DNA of 64,000 nucleotides, from assembly GCA_936450465.1 (NCBI GenBank), contig OW388291.1, positions 85,171,099 through 85,235,098 of the forward strand. The letters are read 5' to 3'. The DNA is from Gibbula magus. Taxonomy: Eukaryota > Mollusca > Gastropoda > Trochida > Trochidae. The position numbers and the translations under genes are program-made. This document shows, one piece after another, positions 1-12,407 of the stretch. Under the pieces are notes generated by a model, which searched no databases, had not been told where the DNA came from, and saw only the letters and a program-made list of their open reading frames with translations. How positions within the stretch are numbered: the first letter of the stretch is position 1; each line of letters opens with the position of its first letter.

Positions 1-409
1 TGAAAATAGTCTTATCTTATCATTTCAATACCAGTCATATGCAGTTCACATATCTCATGTAAAATAAAAGAATTCTTAACTCCTCTTCAATTTATTCCTC
101 TGTGGCTTGTAACAATATTCAGTTCATAGGCTATTCAATAGTTCTCATTTCACATTGATTACATCAATTTGACAAACATGTCAACAATGTAGATTGTAAT
201 CTTAAGTCGACATATATTTCACATTCCTACTGAATAAGATTAACTGCAAAGTTACTTTTTTTCTCAATTCTGCATTTCTCAAACCCAAGTTAGGACTCAC
301 ATATCTAAAAGATGAGATGACTCTCCCTCAGGTATTTTATTAGGGATGAATTAAATACTGATTGAAGTGCCATAAAATATAAGTTCAAAATTCAATTTCA
401 AAGTTTTTT
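1..409. other. No gene recognised
   Basis: AT-rich sequence without a convincing coding frame, RNA gene or repeat. The first 30 bases contain CTTATCTTATC, which resembles the 3-prime tail of the L2-like LINE seen at 52040 and 55222, but this is too short to call. Confidence 0.4.
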
Positions 410-2440
410 TTAGGCTGTGGCCCATAATTGAGGTCACAGGGTCACCAAATTTACAAGATAGAATCCCCATTGGCTAAAGAGTTTTCACACAATATTACAG
501 CCTTCTAGGTCTTTTTGTTCCGGAGAAACAGATGAAAACATGATTTTAGGTAATGGCCTGTGAGGCCCTTATTTGGGGCCACAGGGTCACCAAATCTACA
601 ATTTAGAATCTCCATTGGCTAAAGACTCTTTACATAAAATGACAGCCTTCTAGGTCTTTTTGTTCTGGAGAAGATGAAAATGGGATTTTAGGTCATGGCC
701 TGTGAGGCCCTAATTTATGGCCACAGGGTCACCAAATCTACAATTTAGAATCTCCATTGGCTAAAGAGTCTGTACACAACATTTCAGTCTTCTAGGTCTT
801 TTCGTTCTGGAGAAGAAGATGAAAATAGGTTTTTAGGTTATGGCTTGTGAGGCCCTTATTTGGGGTCACTGGATCACTAAATCTACAATTTAGAATCCCC
901 ATTGCCAAAGGAGTCTGTATACAAAATTTAAGCTACCTAGACCCAGTGGTTCTTGAGAAGAAGTAAAAAAATAGAGCCATGGGCTCTGTAGCTCATCAGG
1001 GTTTATATTGTTTAATGATGAAGACTGAAATAGATTTTTAGGTCATGGCTTGAGGCCCTTATTTGAGGCACCACAGGGTCTCCAAATCTAAAATTTAGAA
1101 TCCCCATTGGCTAAAGAGTCTGCACACAATATTACAACCTTCTTGGTACATTTGTTCTGGAGTAGATGAAAATAGGTTTTTAAGGATGTGACCCCTGTGA
1201 CCCCATTTGGGGTCACGGGGTCAGGAAATATACAATTTAGAATCCCCATTGGCCAAGGAGTCTGCACACAACTTTTCAGCTCTCTAGACCTTTTGGAACT
1301 GGAGAAGAAGATGAAAACAGGTTTTTAAGGATGTGACCCCTGTGACCCCATTTTGGGTCATGGGGTCACGAAATCTACAATTTAGAATCCCCATTAGCCA
1401 AGGAGTCTGCACACAACCTTTCAGCTCTCTAGACCTTTTGGAACTGGAGAGGAAGATGAAAATAGGTTTTTAAGGATGTGACCCCTGTGACCCCATCTGG
1501 GGTCATGGGGTCACGAAATCTACAATTTAGAATCCCCATTGGCCAAGGAGTCTGCACACAACTTTTCAGCTCTCTAGACCTTTTGGAACTGGAGAAGAAG
1601 ATGAAAACAGGTTTTTAAGGATGTGACCCCTGTGACCCCATTTTGGATCATGGGGTCACGAAATCTACAATTTAGAATCCCCATTAGCCAAGGAGTCTGC
1701 ACACAACCTTTCAGCTCTCTAGACCTTTTGGAACTGGAGAGGAAGATGAAAATAGGTTTTTAAGGATGTGACCCCTGTGACCCCATCTGGGGTCATGGGG
1801 TCACGAAATCTACAATTTAGAATCCCCATTGGCCAAGGAGTCTGCACACAACCTTTCAGCTCTCTAGACCTTTTGGAACTGGAGAAGAAGATGAAAATAG
1901 GTTTTTAAGGATGTGACCCCTGTGACCCCATTTGGGGTCACGGGGTCACGAAATCTACAATTTAGAATCCCCATTGGCCAAGGAGTCTGCATACAACTTT
2001 TCAGCTCTCTAGACCTTTTGGAACTGGAGAAGAAGATGAAAACAGGTTTTTAAGGATGTGACCCCTGTAACCCCATTTTGGGTCATGGGGTCACGAAATC
2101 TACAATTTAGAATCCCCATTGGCCAAGGAGTCTGCACACAACCTTTCAGCTCTCTAGACCTTTTGGAACTGGAGAAGAAGATGAAAATAGGTTTTTAAGG
2201 ATGTGACCCCTGTGACTCCATTTGGGGTCATGGGGTCACGAAATCTACAATTTAGAATCCCCATTGGCCAAGGGGTCTGCACATAAAATTTCAGCTCTGA
2301 GGAGTCATTGGTTCTGGAGAAGAAGTCGAAAAAGCGAAAAGTTTACGGATGGACGGATGGACGGATGGACGGACGGATGGACGGACGCCGGACACCATGC
2401 CATGCCATAAGCCCATCGGGCCTTCCAGGACTGATGAGCT
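410..2440 (+). mobile_element. 145-bp tandem-repeat element with GGAC array and terminal palindrome
   Basis: Units carrying CAATTTAGAATCCCCATTGG recur at exactly 145-bp spacing: the motif TACAATTTAG starts at 1231, 1376, 1521, 1666, 1811, 1956, 2101 and 2246. Older, diverged units of 142-145 bp run back to about 415, with a roughly 60-bp insertion near 960-1020. The array ends in a GGATGGAC-type array (2345-2395), the motif GGACACCATGCCATGCCATA and a GC palindrome (2410-2440, AGCCCATCGGGCC against GGACTGATGAGCT). A second, shorter copy with the same tail lies at 38729-39181, so this is a dispersed element. Short ORFs inside it are chance readings. I infer a non-autonomous element whose end is the palindrome. 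Confidence 0.8.
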
Positions 2441-2804
2441 AAAAACGTGCTTAATATGAACATGCCCTAATGAGCGTCGACCAATCAGTCTGAATCAGAG
2501 CGATTGCTGCTGCCACACCCATACCACAAGAGACTTCAATCAGTGATACTCTCCTTCTAAGCGATATATGTATATTTGTATATACCCCATCCAAATAACT
2601 CCCCGTTTTTCTCGTTTGTGGATAACAAACTCCGTATTCTTCAGGAAGGAGAACGAGTTATTATTGCAGGAGTTTCGAGGATGATTTTCAGTCTTGTCAC
2701 CCAAGTCATACAAAGCGAAACATCCCATACCGCCTTGCGAGAAGAATATGTGCTGTTGTGACAGATGACACTAAAAAGAAGGAACGTTTAAATGAACTAA
2801 AGGA
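2441..2804. other. No gene recognised
   Basis: Open frames of about 60 codons occur on both strands (2576-2761 plus, 2540-2728 minus), but neither resembles a known family. The stretch may be the diverged upstream part of the retroelement that starts at 2805. Confidence 0.3.
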
Positions 2805-3411
2805 TTGACACAAAATTACCCTGAAAATCTAGTTTTAGATGATGTGATGAAAGCCGCATCATTAGGTCAATCTCGCCTCAGAGATCCTAAATCTAATAAA
2901 GATATTCTCTCGTTGGTTTCTTCTTTCAATCCTAACCGTCAGCGTGATGTTTCTATCATTGAGAAATACTTACCCATTTTACATCAATGTAAAGATATGG
3001 AAAAAGCTGTAAGTAAATCCAGAGTTGTTAACAGTCTTAAGCAACCTAAAAACCTTCGCAGGTTGTTAACTTCATCTAGGTTTGATTCAAGTGATGTAGA
3101 ACCAGCGGCGATTCACGTTGTCTTACATGTAAAAATATTATTGTCGACTCTTCTGCACAGATTACTGATACTAAAGTGTTTTCTGTTTGTCGAACTGTAA
3201 CAGCAAAAATGTTGTATATCTCATCATATGTTCTGGTTGTAATGAAAAATACATTGGGAAAACCGAACGTAAGTTGAAATTACGAATGAACTTACACAGA
3301 TTCCACATAAATCAGCCCCCAAACCGTAAAATTCCAGTAAGTAAACATTTATCTGAATGTGGAAACGATCATTTTTCTGTCTTCCCAATGTATAACTTAT
3401 ACAATGTATAA
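2805..3411 (+). pseudogene. Degenerate C-terminal end of a GIY-YIG retroelement (Penelope-like)
   Basis: Coding remains of the C-terminal region of a reverse transcriptase with a GIY-YIG endonuclease, spread over three reading frames. Frame one (2805-3110) shows the usual linker, with motifs SSFNPNRQRD and LKQPKNLRRLLTSSRF. A second frame (about 3100-3190) gives SGDSRCLTCKN, the Cys-rich motif seen before the endonuclease. The third frame (3187-3411) gives NVVYLIICSGCNEKYIGKT and LRMNLHRFHI, matching the GIY-YIG core in which Y...YIG and a downstream Arg are catalytic. The element is frameshifted at least twice and lacks its polymerase core, so it is dead. Family knowledge points to a Penelope-like element; other GIY-YIG retroelements are possible. 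Confidence 0.7.
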
Positions 3412-3594
3412 CACATAAGGAACACTAAAAATTAAAATGGGCCATTTTATTACAAGTAAATCTAACTTTGTCCAACAAGGCACTGTTGTATCTAAGATGG
3501 GATAGCTCTCAGGGCTATCCCAACTGTGGATAAATCGCTATATCAAGTTGGGATATCCCATCTTAAGATGGGATAGCAGAACTTTTTAGAAAAA

Positions 3595-4135
3595 AATGAG
3601 TTTGATGAAAAAATGTATTTTGATGTAAAAACTGATTTTGATGAAAAAAATGACTTTGATGAAAAAACTGACTTTGATGAAAAAACCGACTTTGATGAAA
3701 AAACTGACTTTGATGAGAAGACTGTTTTTGATGAACTTGATGGAAAAACCGACTTTTATGAAAAAAAATGAGTTTTATGAAAAACATTATTTTGATGTTA
3801 AAAAGTGATTTTAATGAAAAAAAATGACTTTGAAGAAAAAAACATGATTTTGATGAAACAAATGACTGACGAAAAAAAACGACTTTAATGAATAAACTGT
3901 CTTTGATTACAAAACTGACTTTGATGAAAAAACTGACTTTGATGAAAAAAACTGACTTTGATGAAAAAAACGACTTTGATGAAAAAAAACGACTTTGATG
4001 AAATAATTACTTTTGATGAATCAATTGACTTTGATGAAAAAAAAAATGATATTTATGAAAAGAATAAATTTGATGGAATAAAATGACTTTGATGAAACAA
4101 ATTACTTAAATGACAAAACGACATTGACAATTGAA
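3595..4135 (+). repeat. TTTGATGAAAAA minisatellite, left arm
   Basis: Imperfect units of about 18-20 bp, core GACTTTGATGAAAAAACT, repeated some 25 times with purine-rich variation. The complementary array is at 12235-12326 and 14364-14600 in the right arm. Reading frames through it give artificial proteins rich in Phe, His, Gln and Ser on one strand. Confidence 0.85.
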
Positions 4136-5760
4136 TTTGATAATAAATGAATTTACTTATGAAGAAAAAGACTTAAAATACACAAATGATTGTTGCAAAA
4201 TAAATAGACTTCGAAATACAATGGTGGTACAAAGGATCATTTAAAAAAATGGGCAAAATATATCTTTAAAGGGGAAAGGGATAAAATTCAATGCTTAAAA
4301 TAATTTCATAGCACAAATTAATTTTGATAAAAATACTTTTATAAAGAAAATGAAACCAAAGATAATGGCAGAGGAGAGTCTTCTTTGTTGGAATTGGCTT
4401 TTATTTCTTAAATTTGAACACACAATTCTTTCACCAATAATACTAATAAGATAATTCACTTTAAATGCTTCCAATAACTACTACTTAGAGTTTAGACACC
4501 CCAAATGTGGATAGATTAAATCGATTTGGGCCAAAACAGTTTCATTACAGACATTAAGTGCATTTCATAATTACAACATACGAGTAGATGTTGATAAATC
4601 GAGTATTTGCAAGTAATGAAAACATCTTCTACCATTACATTCTAATACTTAATGGCGCTGTAGCACGCAATTCTTACTGAAATAAAGTGACCTCACAAAA
4701 AGGTAAATAAATGGCAAGATAAAACGAATGTACATGGTTTGGTTAAGCCATGCGAGTCCATTTCCTTCGAGTGGCCATGATGGAATGGTCATTCATCTTG
4801 CTGTCTTAACTCTCAAATTAGCATCAGACCTACAACTCTCCCTCTCACATTGACGAGTTCCATACCACTGTCGATTTATAAAATTAGGTCGCATTATTTC
4901 TTCAAGTACATATAACATTTTCTATTGATATGGTTTATCGGGTCGTGTGATAAGATGGTTTATTCTCTGACGTAACAATATATGGTATAACTTAAATAAG
5001 AAAAGGACAATTTGAGAATTTGTTTGTTGAAAAAACTGTGCTACAGCGCATTTAAGGAGGTTAGGGCACTGTTTAGCAATCCCAACTGTTGATGGATCCC
5101 CAACCCACCAACCTTAACATGCTTTTAATGATTACACAAAAGATTATCATAAAGAAGCTTTTTAAGCTAATTTCAATGTTATATTATTAGAATTAATGAA
5201 GTTTAACATGAAAACGCTATTAAAGACATTCTTTTTCAGAAATACATAAACTATTATCCTAAATAAAGTGTTAGATGTTAAAACATGCACATTTAACATT
5301 AGACTATTAACATAAATGAAGTTTGATACCGGCTTGTCTAAGGTTTAGCTATCCAAACTATGGATAGATCCCAGAAACACACAGTTTAGCATGGAAATGC
5401 TATCAAAGGCATTATTGTTCTTAAATACATAAACTATTATCATGAATGAAGTGCTTACATGTTAAAACATGCACATTTAACATTACACTATTAAAATAAA
5501 TGAAGTTTGATACCGACTAGTCTCAGGTTTAGCTATCCCAACTATGGATATATCCCAAAAACACACAGTTTAGCAGTGAAATGCTATTAAAGACCTTATT
5601 GTTCTTAAATACATAAACTATTAACATAAATGAAGTGCTTAGATGTTAAAACATCTACTTTTAACATTACATTATTAAAATAAATGAAGTTTGATACCGG
5701 CTAGTCTAAGGTTTAGCTATCCCAACTATGTTTCCAGAAACACACAGTTTAGCATCTAAA
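4136..5760. repeat. Left arm of the inverted repeat with about 3.5 units of 184 bp
   Basis: The stretch 4136-5060 pairs, inverted, with 11220-12230; for example GATGTTGATAAATCGAGTAT near 4586 is mirrored at about 11790-11812. From 5072 come units with TTTAGCTATCC at 5344, 5528 and 5712, exactly 184 bp apart, which are the reverse complement of the right-arm array. A diverged unit starts at 5072. No coding frame is evident. Confidence 0.75.
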
Positions 5761-8134
5761 TAATAATAAAGACACCTCACCTCAAAGCATTTGAAAACTA
5801 CACCCTGCAAACGCTGGAGTGAATGAAGGCGCGCTATGGAGCTCCCGGTATTTCTATGGTCACTGAATATTCATGAGCTAGCCATCGCGAGACGTTTCAC
5901 CCGAAAATGGGTCTGCAGGGTATTCTTAGTATTTCATGTAAAGCTTGTAATGGCCTTGTCCATGGCCAGGTATGATTTATGCCTCAATGTCAGCTTGTTC
6001 TCGTGACTGATAAGAGGTACTAAATCTGGCTTGTTGTAGCATTGATTTAGGGGAACAATAAATGTATTGCATGTTGTGTCATGTGCACATTTTACTGTCT
6101 CCAATTGAGAATAAGACCCGGTCAAGCTTGTGTAACTTGTTTGTGACTGTCAAAGATATCAAATATAACTACAAAATAGCTTCTTGATAAAATATCGAAT
6201 ACAAGGGTAATTATTTTATTAACTTAAAAGTGTTTTCTGAGTGATTTTACCCATGTTAATGTTCACCCTTGTTGCAAGACTGGTAGCAAAAATTCCAAAC
6301 AGGTTTGCTTTTATGAACGTTTATGTTCATATAATTTAATATACGATTTAAAGTAATAAGATTTACATGACCCTTTTTGACAAGACAATATTTCACATTA
6401 TTATAACCATATACCTATCATTTTTATGCATAGTTTATATTCCGTAAAATAGTAGTAAAATAGTATTTTTGGATTAGCAAACATGATGCAAAATCGTAAT
6501 TTATTGTTTTAAATGACAATAAAAAGTTGTCACGTGCACAAATAAAAGTGATGCGCTGACGCCTGAGAAACATTGCATGTTTCTATTACAGGGCAAATGA
6601 AAGAACCAACATGTGTTGTAAATCCGAGGTATGGGGAGCGATACAATATTTTATTTGAACAAACCCTTTGAGACTGGTTTTCATAATCTTATTGTAACAT
6701 GTTCCCGCAGTGAAACTTAACCTTGGTATGTCAATGGACGTCCTTGAGTCCGTTTTATAGCTTGGAAGTGTAACAGCATGCATTTTCTGAACATTACTTA
6801 AAGGGGTACAATACTGTAGAAGAAGTGAGATTAAATTTACCAGAGAGAAAATCAGTTAAGACAGGGTCTTTAATACTGGCTAACATATTCCAAGTTCTTC
6901 TTTTGATAACAAAATTCCAACTGTTAAATACATTACTCTTTAGTCCGGGACATAGAAGATGTAAATATCACTTAATCTCCATGATTTTGATAATAATAAA
7001 ATATTTAATATAAATAATATAAATACGATATCATGTTGGTACTGTTCATTATATATGTTGAGAGGTTTAGATATAAGATGTTAATCTGACGTCCTTACAT
7101 ACTATCGATTATGTGTTTTAGTGGTTTAGTAAGAACATGTAAATATGGCGTCGTTTCTATAATGTAGATTATGTATGTTTCAGCAATATAAATATGTGTA
7201 AACCAGTGTCCCCATGCTATCTAACACATTATTTGTTTTGTTTGGATACTGCATATATCAGGATCTCTATATGAGATGATTATATCACTGTCAGATAACT
7301 TTTAATACTCTTACATATTGCACAAGGTGTGTTAAATAACTATGTAACTCACCTCACGCTTCAATAGCTTTGCCTAAATCTTGTTATAACCGAAATCAAT
7401 ATACCTGCATAGCTGCTGTTCTCTCTACGAGAGGTGCAATTGCATATACATCTGTAAATCAATATATCTGCATAGCTGCAGTACTCTTTACGAGAGGTGC
7501 AAGTGCATATAAATCTGTCACATGCTATGTGTCTCATATTGCTTTCTGCTCGGTGCTTGACTACCTAAGTATATTTGTTTCAAATTGAAACCACTCGTTT
7601 ACCACGTGTTACTTGACTGTTTTGTAATCCAAGTATATATTTTAAAAATAACATTAAAAGTAAGTTTCTCTAAAATGTGTTATGCTTGTTAAACACATTA
7701 TTCATCACTTCAAGGTTGAGTCAACGAACTTGAAAATTACCCCTGTACATATTGTACTCACAATATTCGCTTTCAAAACGTGCATCATTTGGTAAAGGTC
7801 AAAAACACTACAATTCAGAATGATGATAAGTTATCATTGCATAAAACTATTTCTGCCACTCACTAACGTCTAACGTGATATCAGAATATAAGGAAAGTAT
7901 AGGGAGTTATAATGAAAGTTAAATTGCTCAAATTAATGTTTATGTTTTATTATATGCTATTGAGATTATTCTAACAGTTATTTTGTTTATAAGAATGATA
8001 ATCTTACACAATATGATAAGGAATTATATCAACAATAAAGTTGTTCAATTGACTAATAATCTTGAATGCAAGAGCCACCCCATCAGTCAACTTGCATCAC
8101 AGAATGAGACACTACACACTGTGCATTGTAAGGA
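5761..8134. other. Central spacer of the inverted-repeat element, no gene recognised
   Basis: About 2.4 kb of AT-rich DNA between the two arms. The only internal structure found is a 63-bp direct duplication (starts 7394 and 7457), which gives two copies of a 21-residue repeat in a 72-codon ORF at 7370-7588. That ORF has no recognisable family and is probably chance. No transposase, integrase or polymerase motif was seen in any frame. Confidence 0.5.
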
Positions 8135-8139
8135 CTGAT

Positions 8140-11100
8140 GTTGATTAAACTGTGTGTTTTTGGGATCTATCCATAGTTGGGATAGCTAAACTTTAGACTA
8201 GCAGGTATCAAACTTCATTTAATTCAATAGTGTAATGTTAAAAGTATGTGTTTTAACATGTAAGCACTTCATTTATGATAACAGTTTATGTATTTAAGAA
8301 AAATAATGTCTTTAATAGCATTTCCATGCTAAGCTGTGTGTTTCTGGGACCTATCCATAGTTGGGATAGCTAAACTTTAGACTAGCAGGTATCAAACTTC
8401 ATTTAATTCAATAGTGTAATGTTAAAAGTATGTGTTTTAACATGTAAGCACTTCATTTATGATAACAGTTTATGTATTTAAGAAAAATAATGTCTTTAAT
8501 AGCATTTCCATGCTAAGCTGTGTGTTTCTGGGATCTATCCATAGTTGGGATAGCTAAACTTTAGACTAGCCGGTATCAAACTTCATTTATTTTAATAGTG
8601 TAATGTTAAAAGGAGGTGTTTTAACATCTAAGCACTTCATTTATGATAATAGTTTATGTATTTAAAAAAGATAATGTCTTTAATAGCATTTCCATGCTAA
8701 GCTGTGTGTTTTTGGATCTATCCATAGTTGGGATAGCTAAACTTTAGACTAGCCGGTATCAAACTTCATTTATTTTAATAGTGTAATGTTAAAAGTAGGT
8801 GTTTTAACATCTAAGCACTTAATTTATGATAATACTTTATGTATTTAAGAATTAATAGCATTTCCATGCTAAGCTGTGTGTTTCAGGGATCTATCCATAG
8901 TTGGGATAGCTAAACTTTAGACTAGCAGGTATCAAACTTCATTTATTTTAATAGTGTAATGTTAAAAGTAGGTGTTTTAACATTTAAGCATTTCATTTAT
9001 GATAATAGTTTATGTATTTAAGAAAAATAATGTCTTTAATAGCATTTCCATGCTAAGCTGTGTGTTTCTGGGACCTATCCATAGTTTGGATAGCTAAACT
9101 TTAGACTAGCCGGTATCAAACTACATTTATTTTAATAGTGTAATGTTAAAAGTAGGTGTTTCAACATCTAAGCACTTCATTTATGATAACAGTTTATGTA
9201 TTCAAGAAAAATAATGTCTTTAATAGCATTTCCATGCTAAGCTGTGTGTTTTTGGATCTATCAATAGTTGGGATAGCTAAACTTTAGACTAGCCGGTATC
9301 AAACTTCATTTATTTTAATAGTGTAATGTTAAAAATAGGTGTTTCAACATCTAAGCACTTCATTTATGATAATAGTTTATGTATTTAAGAAAAATAATGT
9401 CTTTAATAGCATTTCCATGCTAAGCTGTGTGTTTCTGGGATCTATCCATAGTTGGGATAGCTAAACTTTAGACTAGCCGGTATCAAACGTCATTTATTTT
9501 AATAGTGTTTTGTTAAGAGTAGATGTTTTAACATCTAAGCACTTCATTTATGATAATAGTTTAATGTATTTAAAAAAGATAATGTCTTTAATAGCATGTC
9601 CATGCTAAGCTGTGTGTTTTTGGATCTATCCATAGTTTGGATAGCTAAACTTTAGACTAGCCGGTATCAAACTTCATTTATTTTAATAGTGTAATGTTAA
9701 AAGTAGGTGTTTTAAGATCTAAGCACTTAATTTATGATAATACTTTATGTATTTAAGAATTAATAGCATTTCCATGCTAAGCTGTGTGTTTCAAGGATCT
9801 ATCCATAGTTGGGATAGCTAAACTTTAGACTAGCCGGTATTAAACTTCATTTATTTTAATAGTGTAATGTTTAAAGTAGGTGTTTCAACATCTAAGCACT
9901 TCATTTATGATAAAAGTTTATGTATTTAAGAAAAATAATGTCTTTAATAGCATTTCCATGCTAAGCTGTGTGTTTTTGGATCTATCCATAGTTGGGATAG
10001 CTAAACTTTAGACTAGCCGGTATCAAACTTCGTTTATTTTAATAGTGTAATGTTTAAAGTAGGTGTTTTAACATCTAAGCACTTCGTTTATGATAATAGT
10101 TTATGTATTTAAGAAAAATAATGTCTTTAATAGCATTTCCATGCTAAGCTGTGTGTTTCTGGATCTATCCATAGTTGGGATAGCTAAACTTTAGACTAGC
10201 CGGTATCAAACTTCATTTATTTTAATAGTGTAATGTTAAAAGTAGGTGTTTTAATATCTAAGCACTTCATTTATGATAATAGTTTATGTATTTAAAAAAG
10301 ATAATGTCTTTAATAGCATTTCCATGCTAAGCTGTGTGTTTTTGGATCTATCCATAGTTGGGATAGCTAAACTTTAGACTAGCCGGTATCAAACTTCATT
10401 TATTTTAATAGTGTAATGTTAAAAGTAGGTGTTTTAACATCTAAGCACTTAATTTATGATAATACTTTATGTATTTAAGAATTAATAGCATTTCCATGCT
10501 AAGCTGTGTGTTTCTGGGACCTATCCATAGTTGGGATAGCTAAACTTTAGACTAGCCGGTATCAAACTACATTTATTTTAATAGTGTAATGTTAAATGTA
10601 TGTGTTTTAACATCTCAGCACTTCATTTATGATAATAGTTTATGTTTTAAAGAAAAATAATGTCTTTAATAGCATGTCCATGCTAAGCTGTGTGTTTCTG
10701 GGACCTATCCATAGTTGGGATAGCTAAACTTTAGACTAGCCGGTATCAAACTTCATTTATTTTAATAGTGTAATGTTAAATGTAAGTGTTTTAACATCTA
10801 AGCACTTCATTTATGTTAATAGTTTATGTATTTAAGAAAAATAATGCCAGTTCGGATCGCTAAACCGTAGACTAGCGGGTATCCATCTTCATTTATTCCA
10901 AAAGTATAATATTAAAATTAGCTTTTTTAACGTTTATATACTTTCTTTGTAATAATCGTTTATGTATTTCTGAAAAAGAATGTCTTTAATAGCATTTTCA
11001 TGTAAAACTGTGTGTGTTGGTGATCTATCCACAGTTGGGATAGCTTTACTTTAGACTAGCCGGTACTTAACTTCATTTATTCTAATAATGTAATATTGAA

Positions 11101-11215
11101 ATTAGTCTTTTTAAAGGTTAAATAGCTTCTTTATGATAATCTTTTATGTAATCATTAAAAGCATGTTAACGTTGGTGGGTTTGGAATCTATCAACAGTTG
11201 GGATTGCTAAACAGT
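8140..11215 (+). repeat. 183/184-bp satellite-like array (about 18 units)
   Basis: Units carry CCATAGTTGGGATAGCTAAA. GATAGCTAA starts at 8181, 8365, 8549, 8732, 8905, 9089, 9272, 9456, 9640, 9813, 9996, 10179, 10362, 10535 and 10719; decayed units follow near 10855, 11039 and 11202. Spacing is 183-184 bp except for three 173-bp units, which lack about 11 bp around AATAATGTCTT. Each unit also holds a short inverted pair (GTTTTAACAT and similar). It is the expanded counterpart of the few units at 5072-5760 in the left arm. Confidence 0.9.
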
Positions 11216-12234
11216 GCCCTAACCTCCTTAAATGCGCTGTAGCATAGTTTTTTCAACAAACAAATTCTCAAATATTCCATTTCTTATATAAGTTATACCA
11301 TATATTTTTACGTCAGAGGGTAAACCATCTTATTACACGACCCGATAAACCATATCAATAGAAAATGTTTATATGTACTTGAAGAAACAATGCGACCTAT
11401 AAATCGACAGTGGTATGGAAATCGTCAGTGTGAGATGTAGAGTTGTAGGTCTGATGCTAATTTGAGAGTTAAGACAGCAAAATGAATGACCATTTCATCA
11501 TGGTGCAATAATTTAAATTGTACTCTGACTGTTTATGTATCCCAACATCAGCCAGATCACTTGAACTACATTCGAGCGGCCATTTTAATGTGAACACATT
11601 AAAACGGCCACTCGAAGGGAAATGGACTTAACTGAACCATGTACATTCGTTTTTTTACCTATTTTTATTAAGTTTTATCTAGCCATATATTTACCTTTTT
11701 GTGAGGTTACTTTATTTCAGTAAGAACTGCGTGCTACAGCGCCATTAAGTATTAGAATGTAATGGTAGAAGATGTTTTCATAACTTGTAAATACTCGATT
11801 TATCAACATCTATGTTGAATTATGAAAAGGAATGTCTGTAATGAAACTGTTCTGGCCCAAATTGATTTAATCTATCCACAGTTGGGGTGTCTAAACTCTA
11901 AGTAGTAGTTATTGGAAGCATTGATGTAGCTTTAAAGTGAATTATCTTATTTGTAATAGCCAATTCCAACAAGACTTTCCTCTGCCAATATCTTTGGTTT
12001 CATTTTCTTCATAAAAGTATTTTTTATCAAAATTAATATGTGTTATCAAATTATTTTAAGCATTGAATTTATCCCTTTCCCCTTTAAATTTATATTTTGC
12101 CAATTTTTTTAATGATCCTTTGTATCATCATTGTATTTCAAAGTCTGTTTATTTTGCAAAAATCATTTGTGTATTATAAGACTTTTTCTTCATAAGTAAA
12201 TTCATTTATTATCAAATTCAATTGTCAATGGATT
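11216..12234. repeat. Right-arm single-copy segment of the inverted repeat
   Basis: The reverse complement of 4136-5060, with good similarity throughout: the sequence after the satellite boundary (CCTCCTTAAATGCGCTGTAG) mirrors CTACAGCGCATTTAAGGAGG at 5041. No coding frame was found. Confidence 0.7.
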
Positions 12235-12326
12235 CATCAAAAGTCATTTTTTCATCAAAGTCAGTTTTTTCATCAAAGTCAGTTCTTCATCAAAGTTTTT
12301 TTTGTCATTTAAATGATTTTTTTTTT
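12235..12326 (-). repeat. TTTGATGAAAAA minisatellite, right arm, first part
   Basis: Complementary units TTTTTTCATCAAAGTCAG. The array is interrupted at 12327 by the GGTCA-type element and resumes at 14364. Confidence 0.8.
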
Positions 12327-12364
12327 TAGCAGCTCCGACTAAGTCTAAGTTGGTGCAGTTTCCA

Positions 12365-12407
<43 letters not shown>

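Noticed and set aside
8140..11215. CRISPR array
   Set aside because: Units of 183-184 bp are repeated throughout without unique spacers, in eukaryotic DNA; a satellite-type array.
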